Origin: Kribbella sp. CA-293567
Lineage (GTDB): Bacteria; Actinomycetota; Actinomycetes; Propionibacteriales; Kribbellaceae
Direction of reading: 5' to 3'
Assembly: GCF_027627575.1 (NCBI RefSeq)
Contig: NZ_CP114065.1
Location: 1,612,001 to 1,676,000, forward strand
DNA: 64,000 nucleotides
Shown here: piece after piece, positions 58,295 to 64,000 of the stretch
Numbering within the stretch: the stretch's first letter is position 1
How the letters are laid out: every line of letters begins with the position of its first letter
Program-made: the position numbers and the translations under genes
The notes under the pieces: generated by a model
What the model was told of the DNA's origin: nothing
The model's input: the letters and a program-made list of their open reading frames with translations, nothing else
Databases searched by the model: none

Positions 58295-59088
58295 GAGCCC
58301 GTACGCCGCTCGCTCTCTCCGCGTTGCTGGTCCTGATCCCCTTGCTGCTGGCGGCATTCGGGCCGCTGATCACGATGGACGTCAAGCCAGGTCTGCCGTA
58401 CGAAGGCAGCGGTCTGCTAGGCACGGACGGCCTCGGCCGGGATGTGCTCAGCGTGGTGCTGGCCGGCGGGCGGACGGCGCTCGGGATGGCGCTCGGCGCG
58501 GTCGTCCTGGCCTACCTCATCGGTGGACTGATCGGGCTGATCGCGGCCTCGACCCGGCATCGCTGGGTCGACGAGGCGTTGATCCGGCCGCTCGACGTGC
58601 TGCTGCCGCTGCCCTCGCTGCTGGTGATCAGCGTGGTTGCCGTCGGCTGGCGCGCGTCGCCGTTCGCGATCACGCTGGCGGTTGCCATGGTCAACGTTCC
58701 CACCGTTGCCCGGCTGGTCCGCGCGGCCGCGCTGGATGCCGCCAGCGGGCCGGTGGTGGAGGCGCTGCGGATGCAGCGGGAGAGCTGGATCGGCATCCAT
58801 CTCGGGTACGTCGGCCGCGCGGTCCTCGGGCCGGTTGCCGCCGACATCGGCACCAGGATCACGCTCGCCGTCTTCTTGGTTGCCTCCGTCAACTTCCTCG
58901 GTCTCGGGCTGAGCCCGACCGCGCCCGACTGGGCCGTGAGCGTCTCGCGCAATCGTGAAGGGCTGTTGTTGCAGCCGTGGGCCGTGCTCGCGCCGGCGTT
59001 CCTGCTGGTGTCCTTCACGCTCGGCTTCAACCTGCTGGCGGACCGTTTGGTTCACCACACCAGGCGCCTCGCCGAGGTGACCCGATGA
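58291..59088 (+). CDS. ABC transporter permease 2 (DppC/NikC type)
   Basis: 265 residues. N-terminal helix (ALSALLVLIPLLLAAFGPLI), the DppC landmark GSGLLGTDGLGRDVLSVVLA, helices such as LGMALGAVVLAYLIGGLIGL, EAA-loop equivalent AALDAASGPVVEALRMQRES, and LGLGLSPTAPDWAVSVSRNR near the end. It pairs with permease 1. ATGA overlaps on both sides show strict operon structure. Confidence 0.92.
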   Translation: MRARTPLALSALLVLIPLLLAAFGPLITMDVKPGLPYEGSGLLGTDGLGRDVLSVVLAGGRTALGMALGAVVLAYLIGGLIGLIAASTRHRWVDEALIRPLDVLLPLPSLLVISVVAVGWRASPFAITLAVAMVNVPTVARLVRAAALDAASGPVVEALRMQRESWIGIHLGYVGRAVLGPVAADIGTRITLAVFLVASVNFLGLGLSPTAPDWAVSVSRNREGLLLQPWAVLAPAFLLVSFTLGFNLLADRLVHHTRRLAEVTR

Positions 59089-60632
59089 AGGCTCTCGTCA
59101 AGGTGACCGCGCTGGCCGCGGTGTCCGGCGAGGCCATCCTCGTCGACGGGGTCGATTTCGAGGTGTGGCCGGGGCAGGTGACGGCCTTGGTCGGCGCTTC
59201 GGGGTCCGGCAAGACGACCTCCGCGCTGGCCCTGCTCGGCGAGCACGGCACCGGTGTGACGCTGAGCGGTCGCGTCGAGGTCGATGGCCAGGTGGTTGTC
59301 GACGACGACGGCGTGACAGCGGCCGCGACGAAGGTGCGCGGCCGAGTGGTGGCGTACATGCCGCAGCATCCGGGCAGCGCGCTCAACCCGGCCCGGCGGA
59401 TCGGCGCTGGACTGACCGAGCTGGCGAAACTGCACCACCCCGGCGAGGACGTCGTACCGGAGGCTTTGCGGGCTGCTCAGTTGCCGGCCGATCGGTCCAC
59501 GCTACGGCGCTTTCCGCATCAGTTCTCCGGTGGTCAGCGGCAGCGGATCGCGCTCGCTCAGGCTCTCACCTGCCGCCCGAAGGTGCTCGTCCTGGACGAG
59601 CCGAGCACCGGTCTCGACTCGATCACCCGGCTGCAGCTGGTCGGTGAGCTGAAGGAACTGGCCGGCGCCGGTCTCGGCATTCTGCTGCTCAGCCACGACC
59701 TCGACCTGGTCCGGGAGCTGGCCCACCAGGTCGTCGTCCTCGACGCCGGCCGGGTGGTCGGCGACGTGCTGCCGACCGCGACCCAGCCCATCGCCGTACC
59801 GGGCAGCCGTCGAGCCGGTGATCCATTGCTTCAGGCAACGAAGATCTCCGCCACGCTGCGCGGTCGCCAGCCGATTCTCCAAGAGGTCGATCTCACCGTG
59901 CCGGCCGGCGGCTGCGTCGGTGTCGTCGGCCGCTCGGGCAGCGGCAAGACGACGCTGGCCCGCTGCCTGGCCGGTCTGCACGAGCGTTTCACCGGCCGGA
60001 TCACTCTGGCAGACAACGAACTCCCCGTACTGCGGAAGCGCTCCGCCGAACAGAACCGCCGCGTCCAGTACGTCTGGCAGGAAGTCCGCGGATCCTTCGA
60101 CGAGCGCCGCCTGGTCGACGAGCAAGTAGCCCGTACCGCGGTCCGTCTCCGCGGCCTGACACCAGTCGATGCGAAAGCCGAAGCCGTGGCAACCCTTGCC
60201 AGGCTGGGCGTCTCCGCGATGGTCGCGGCCAGGCCACCCAGCCGGTTGTCCGGGGGAGAACTGCAGCGAGCTGCCCTCGCCAGGGCGTTGCTGGCCCGAC
60301 CCGACGTCCTGATCTGCGACGAGATCACCACCGCGCTCGACGAGGGCGGCACCGCCCTCGTCGTCGAACTGCTCGACGAGCTGAAGGCCGAGGGCACGGC
60401 TCTGGTCTGGATCAGCCACGATCTCGCGCTGGTGGCAGCGGTCGCCGATCACGTGCTGGTGCTGGATGCCGGCCGCGTGGTCGAGCAGGGGCCACCGGCA
60501 ACGGTGATGAAGCAGCCGGCCACCGAGCTGACCCAGCGGCTGGTGCAAGCCGCCCTGATCGGACGAGTGCCCCCCGAATCTCCGCCTGTGCTGACCTGTA
60601 GTGCCGACACGAGGAGCGAACCGCGCCGATGA
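59085..60632 (+). CDS. ABC transporter ATPase, two fused nucleotide-binding domains
   Basis: 515 residues, a DppD-DppF type fusion. NBD1: Walker A VGASGSGKTTSALAL (about 38), signature HQFSGGQRQRIALAQAL, Walker B VLVLDEPSTGLDS, switch His in LLSHDLDLV. NBD2: Walker A VGRSGSGKTTLARCL (about 283), signature SRLSGGELQRAALARAL, Walker B VLICDEITTALDE, switch His in WISHDLALV. Both sites look catalytically complete. It powers the two permeases. ATG 59085 overlaps the permease 2 stop, and its stop overlaps the PLP-enzyme start (ATGA). Confidence 0.95.
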   Translation: MKALVKVTALAAVSGEAILVDGVDFEVWPGQVTALVGASGSGKTTSALALLGEHGTGVTLSGRVEVDGQVVVDDDGVTAAATKVRGRVVAYMPQHPGSALNPARRIGAGLTELAKLHHPGEDVVPEALRAAQLPADRSTLRRFPHQFSGGQRQRIALAQALTCRPKVLVLDEPSTGLDSITRLQLVGELKELAGAGLGILLLSHDLDLVRELAHQVVVLDAGRVVGDVLPTATQPIAVPGSRRAGDPLLQATKISATLRGRQPILQEVDLTVPAGGCVGVVGRSGSGKTTLARCLAGLHERFTGRITLADNELPVLRKRSAEQNRRVQYVWQEVRGSFDERRLVDEQVARTAVRLRGLTPVDAKAEAVATLARLGVSAMVAARPPSRLSGGELQRAALARALLARPDVLICDEITTALDEGGTALVVELLDELKAEGTALVWISHDLALVAAVADHVLVLDAGRVVEQGPPATVMKQPATELTQRLVQAALIGRVPPESPPVLTCSADTRSEPRR

Positions 60633-61675
60633 GACAACTCCACGATCACCTGGCGGAGGCGATCAAGGACCCGGACCCGATTCGCGTCGGCGACGACCTG
60701 ATCTGCCTGCGGTTCGAGACGATGAAGGTGTACTCCGCCCTGGGCGCCGTCCGCCACCTGCTGGAGACCGGCGCCGTGCGGCCGGGGGACACCCTGATCG
60801 ACAGCTCCAGCGGGATCTACGCGCACGCCCTCGCGCTGGCCTGTCACCGGTACGGGATGAAATGCCACATCGTCGGCTCCACCACCGTCGACAAGACGCT
60901 GCGGGTCCAGCTGGAGATCCTCGGCGCGACCATCGAGCAGGTCCCGTCGTCGAACAACCTGCAGCTGGACCAGAACCTGCGGGTCCGCCGGATCAGCGAG
61001 ATCCTGCGCGACAACCCGACGTACCACTGGATGAAGCAGTACCACGACGACATCCACTACCTCGGGTACGGCGCGGTCGCGGATCTCGTCGCCGAGGTGG
61101 TGCCGTCCGGACCGCTGTGTCTGGTCGGCGGCGTCGGGACCGGCGCCTCGACCGGTGCGATCGCGCAGTACCTGCGGGACCGGGGCCGGGACGTGAACCT
61201 GGTCGGCGTGCAGCCGTTCGGCAGCATCACCTTCGGCGCCGGGCACACCCAGGACCCCGAGATGATCATCGCCGGGATCGGCAGCTCGATCGAGTTCCGC
61301 AACGTGCGCCATGAGCTGTACGACCGGCTGCACTGGGTGTCGTTCGACTATGCGATGTCGGCCGCCGTCGATCTGCTGCGCACCAGTGGAGTCTTCGCCG
61401 GCCTGTCCGCGGGAGCGGCCTACCTGTCCGCATTGTGGGAACACAACTGCGACTCCAGCCGCACGCACGTCTTCCTGGCCGCCGACACAGGCACCCGGTA
61501 CGTCGACTCCGCTTTTTCCCGGTATGCCGAGGCGCGGCCGATGGACACCATGCGGCCGCGGGAGATCGATTCGCTGGAAGAGCTCGCCGTGCCGTGGTCG
61601 GCGATGTCGTGGGACCGCCGCGAATCGGCCTGGGCGGAGCGCCGCGAGTTCCCATCTGCGACCCCGTCGCATTAG
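60629..61675 (+). CDS. Cysteine synthase-like PLP enzyme (fold type II)
   Basis: 348 residues. Lys33 in LRFETMKVYSALGAVRHLL is placed as the PLP-binding lysine; IDSSSGIYAHALALACHRYG, VGSTTVDKTLRVQLEILGAT and the phosphate loop CLVGGVGTGASTGAIAQYL follow. This differs from true cysteine synthases and resembles the SbnA/AesA-like branch that joins an amino acid to an aminoacrylate made from O-phosphoserine. A C-N bond-forming role in making a diaminopropionate- or EDDS-like chelator is therefore plausible (inference). ATG overlaps the ATPase stop. Confidence 0.82.
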   Translation: MRQLHDHLAEAIKDPDPIRVGDDLICLRFETMKVYSALGAVRHLLETGAVRPGDTLIDSSSGIYAHALALACHRYGMKCHIVGSTTVDKTLRVQLEILGATIEQVPSSNNLQLDQNLRVRRISEILRDNPTYHWMKQYHDDIHYLGYGAVADLVAEVVPSGPLCLVGGVGTGASTGAIAQYLRDRGRDVNLVGVQPFGSITFGAGHTQDPEMIIAGIGSSIEFRNVRHELYDRLHWVSFDYAMSAAVDLLRTSGVFAGLSAGAAYLSALWEHNCDSSRTHVFLAADTGTRYVDSAFSRYAEARPMDTMRPREIDSLEELAVPWSAMSWDRRESAWAERREFPSATPSH

Positions 61676-61676
61676 C

Positions 61677-62444
61677 ATGCTGACCATGACCAGTGGCTAC
61701 CTGGTACTACCGGAGTTGTTCCCGGCGCCGGAGATCGCCCGGCTGCGGGACGCGGCCGAGCAGGTGCACTCGGCCGTCGTGTCGGCGGCGGAGTCGGGGG
61801 AGACCTCGGTGACGGTGTGGCCGGACGGGCACCGGCTGGAGGAGATCCACGGCACCAGGATCCACTGGGAGCCGGATGCCCCGGGGAAGGCGGTTCGGAG
61901 CCTGGCGCCGGTCGCCCAGCTGCATCCGGCGCTGGCGGAGCTATGGACCGAGCCTCGCCTGACGGAGCCGATGGAGACGTTGATCGGGGCATCGGTCGGA
62001 CCGTTCGTGTCCAAACTGAACTTCAAGCGGGCCGGCGTCGGATCGGAGTTCGCCTGGCACCAGGACTTCCCGTACTGGTACTGCTGCGCGGGTGACGCGG
62101 CCTACGACATCGCCACGGCGATCGTGATGCTGGACGACAACACCGTCGAGAACGGCGCGATGACGCTGGTTCCGGGAAGTCAGCTGGCCGGTCCGGCGCG
62201 GCGCGGTCCACTGGAGCCGACGGGTCTCTTCGTCGATCCCCGCGTCGTGGACGAGTCGCGGGCGGTGACCGTGACGGCGCCGGCCGGGTCGGTGCTGATG
62301 TTCCCGGGGCTGATGGTGCATCGGTCGGCGCCGAACCGTACCGGCGCCGACCGCCGTTCGTTGCTGTACTGCTTCCAGCCTGCTGGACGTCCCGAGTTGT
62401 CCGCCCTGACCTACGACGCCGAAAGGCTGGCCGATCTACCATGA
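61677..62444 (+). CDS. Phytanoyl-CoA dioxygenase (PhyH) family oxygenase
   Basis: 255 residues. Fe(II)/2-oxoglutarate dioxygenase with metal ligands His128 and Asp130 (FAWHQDFPYWY) and distal His215 (GLMVHRSAPNRTG); Arg226/227 in GADRRSLLYCFQPAG would bind 2-oxoglutarate. VSKLNFKRAGVGSEF precedes the metal site. It probably hydroxylates the small molecule built by the operon, which would add a metal ligand. ATG 61677 is two bases after the previous stop; ATG 61686 is an alternative. It overlaps the DUF364 gene as ATGA. Confidence 0.88.
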   Translation: MLTMTSGYLVLPELFPAPEIARLRDAAEQVHSAVVSAAESGETSVTVWPDGHRLEEIHGTRIHWEPDAPGKAVRSLAPVAQLHPALAELWTEPRLTEPMETLIGASVGPFVSKLNFKRAGVGSEFAWHQDFPYWYCCAGDAAYDIATAIVMLDDNTVENGAMTLVPGSQLAGPARRGPLEPTGLFVDPRVVDESRAVTVTAPAGSVLMFPGLMVHRSAPNRTGADRRSLLYCFQPAGRPELSALTYDAERLADLP

Positions 62445-63259
62445 CGACCTCCGTCGCCGCGCTCACCGCCGAAGTTCTCGCCGGTGACCATGGACCTCTT
62501 CCCACCGAACTCGCCGTCACCAGCGCCTTCTGGCTCCACAACACGACGCGCCTGCCGGGTGCCGACGTCACCTATCGCAACTACTACGTGCTGTTGAGGG
62601 TCGGCGAGGTCTTCGGCGCCTGCGCCTTCGAGGCCGGCGAGGTCGATCCGGCGTACTGCGCCGACGCTTCCGGCCTGCCGCTCGCCGAACTGCTTGCCAA
62701 TGGCCCCTTGCCGGTGCGGATCGCCGCGCTGGATGCCTATCTGGCGGCCGTCGAACCGCACCACCTGTCAGCGCAGGCCGAGGAGGTCGTCCTCCCCGCC
62801 GGTACGCCGGACGTCCGGGCCCGGGCCCGGGACGCCGCCGTGGCCGGCCTGCTGGAGGTCGAGCCGGGATCGAAGGTCGCCCTGATCGGCGTGGTCAATC
62901 CACTGGTGGACGCGATCACCGCCCTGGGTGGGATCTGCCTGCCGTGCGACTTCAACCTTCGCCAGACCGCCTCGGGTCTTCCGGTCTCGCGTGACATGAC
63001 CGAGGTGGTCGACCAGGCGGACGCCGTCGTGGCCACCGGAATGACCTTGAGCAACGGCAGTTTCGACACCTTGCTTGCTCGTTGCCTGCAGCAATCAAAG
63101 CCGCTGGCCGTCTATGCTCAGACCGGAAGCGCCGTGGCGCGGGCCTTCCTGGGCTCCGGTGTCACCGCCTTGTCGGCCGAGCCCTTCCCCTTCTCCCAGT
63201 TCAGTGCCCGCCCGACCTCCCTTTACCGCTATCGCAAGAACGGACCCCAGACGCCGTGA
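62441..63259 (+). CDS. DUF4213/DUF364 protein (putative heavy-metal chelation domain)
   Basis: 272 residues. The N-terminal half (AVTSAFWLHNTTRLPGADVT, YVLLRVGEVFGACAFEAGEV, IAALDAYLAAVEPH) matches the DUF4213 enolase-N-like part; the C-terminal half is the DUF364 Rossmann-like domain (VEPGSKVALIGVVNPLVDAI, VDQADAVVATGMTLSNGSFD). Pfam calls DUF364 a putative heavy-metal chelation domain; no enzymatic role is proven. Here it is in frame with metal-import and chelator-like genes. ATG and stop both overlap neighbours (ATGA, GTGA). Confidence 0.82.
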   Translation: MTTSVAALTAEVLAGDHGPLPTELAVTSAFWLHNTTRLPGADVTYRNYYVLLRVGEVFGACAFEAGEVDPAYCADASGLPLAELLANGPLPVRIAALDAYLAAVEPHHLSAQAEEVVLPAGTPDVRARARDAAVAGLLEVEPGSKVALIGVVNPLVDAITALGGICLPCDFNLRQTASGLPVSRDMTEVVDQADAVVATGMTLSNGSFDTLLARCLQQSKPLAVYAQTGSAVARAFLGSGVTALSAEPFPFSQFSARPTSLYRYRKNGPQTP

Positions 63260-64000
63260 CCACCACCACCGACGTACGCAGTACCGGAGAAGTGCCAGGC
63301 GACTGGCGGATGGTCAAGCGGTTGTGGCCGTTCCTGCTCGCCTCGACCGTCAGCCTGCTCCCGTTCACCGTGTTCGGCATGTACCTGGTGCCGATCGCGG
63401 CGGCGGCGGACGGCAGCGTCGCCGAGATCGGTGGACTGCGAGGACTCGGAGGACTCGCAGCCCTCGTCGTCGGCATCGCCGTAGCCCCGCTGATCGACCG
63501 GCTGGCCCGTGAACTGGTGGCCGCCGGCGGCCTGGCGCTGCTCGGCCTGTCCGCCGCGTTGGGTGCCATCGGCAACGTCTTCGCGCTGGCCGTCTTCTGC
63601 CTGCTGATCGGCGCCTCGACCTCGATCCTCGGTCCGTCGATCGGCGCCGCCGCGGCAGACCGCTTCAACTCGCCGGCCGCCGCCGGACGGGCAGCCACGC
63701 TGGTCTCGGCCACCACCTCGATGATGGCCATGCTGGCTGCACCCGTGCTCGTCGTACCAGGCCTGGTCTGGGGCTGGCGAGGCAACCTGATCGCTGCCGC
63801 GGTCATCTCGCTGGCACTCTCCGCCGCTTTCTTCTGGCGTGGCTGGGGACGGAAGGCGCCGCTCAGGGCGAGCAACGAGAGGATGAGCTACCTGGCGACG
63901 TACCGGGCGCTGGGCCGGATCCCCGGTGCGCTCCCGCTGCTCGGCGTGGCCATGCTGCGAACGGCGGCCTTCATGGGCTATCTCGCCTACCTGGCGGCCT
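63256..64000 (+). CDS. MFS transporter, 3' end cut off by the window
   Basis: 248 residues visible, six or seven membrane helices (LWPFLLASTVSLLPFTVFGM, LGGLAALVVGIAVAPLI, ELVAAGGLALLGLSAALGAI, ALAVFCLLIGASTSILGPSI, TLVSATTSMMAMLAAPVLVV). Loop RLARELVAAGG between helices 2 and 3 and absence of a signal fit a major-facilitator exporter. By position it would secrete the product of the operon, as CntE does for staphylopine. GTG 63256 overlaps the DUF364 stop as GTGA. Confidence 0.85.
   Translation, partial: MTTTTDVRSTGEVPGDWRMVKRLWPFLLASTVSLLPFTVFGMYLVPIAAAADGSVAEIGGLRGLGGLAALVVGIAVAPLIDRLARELVAAGGLALLGLSAALGAIGNVFALAVFCLLIGASTSILGPSIGAAAADRFNSPAAAGRAATLVSATTSMMAMLAAPVLVVPGLVWGWRGNLIAAAVISLALSAAFFWRGWGRKAPLRASNERMSYLATYRALGRIPGALPLLGVAMLRTAAFMGYLAYLAA

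Overview
The window is high-GC DNA from a filamentous or soil actinobacterium. Pointers are abundant GTG starts, many start codons 6-7 bases after a TAnnnT box (leaderless transcripts), GTGA/ATGA-coupled gene pairs, ECF sigma factors, DUF574 and DUF2993 families, and the actinobacterial order UDP-glucose pyrophosphorylase - moeA/glp - moaC - mog - rimJ - sepX/glpR. A Kribbella-like genus of the Propionibacteriales is my best guess; sequence alone cannot settle it.

Layout. 1-8.3 kb: a cut-off ECF sigma factor, a secreted PL6 polysaccharide lyase, a DUF574 methyltransferase, a DUF3800-like protein and a 1216-residue GH87 alpha-1,3-glucanase. 8.3-15.2 kb: SDR, alpha/beta hydrolase, DUF2993, a coupled PadR/DUF1707 pair, smpB and small proteins. 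15.4-16.8 kb: an intact IS481-family element inserted exactly at the 3' end of a tRNA-Arg(CCT) gene. 16.9-31 kb: secreted protease, sigma factor/META pair, TAP-like hydrolase, mscL, FmdB, penicillin acylase, serine hydrolase, phosphotransferase and 5-FTHF cyclo-ligase. 31-39.2 kb: the UDP-glucose/molybdopterin-like/division block, with a MITE in the promoter of the first gene.

39.4-46.3 kb: an accessory island bounded by 173-bp direct repeats that start at the 3' end of tRNA-Ala(CGC). It carries a graspetide (omega-ester RiPP) cluster (precursor, ATP-grasp ligase and isoaspartyl-methyltransferase-like enzyme), an XRE regulator, a GNAT protein, very small proteins and degraded recombinase fragments. 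46.5-51.1 kb: repeats, a second DUF3800-like protein, a GAF/LuxR regulator, a pentapeptide-repeat protein and a ROK kinase. 51.4-55.5 kb: a copper-handling set (His/Met-rich membrane protein, YcnI, CopC, CopD), then a MarR regulator and an FMN reductase whose promoter carries a likely operator.

55.7-64 kb: a tightly overlapping eight-gene operon (oligopeptide/nickel-type ABC importer, cysteine-synthase-like PLP enzyme, phytanoyl-CoA-type dioxygenase, DUF364 'heavy-metal chelation' protein, MFS transporter running off the edge). A Zur-like palindrome overlaps its promoter. I read this as a candidate undescribed metallophore synthesis, export and re-uptake system. It and the graspetide island are the two most interesting systems here.
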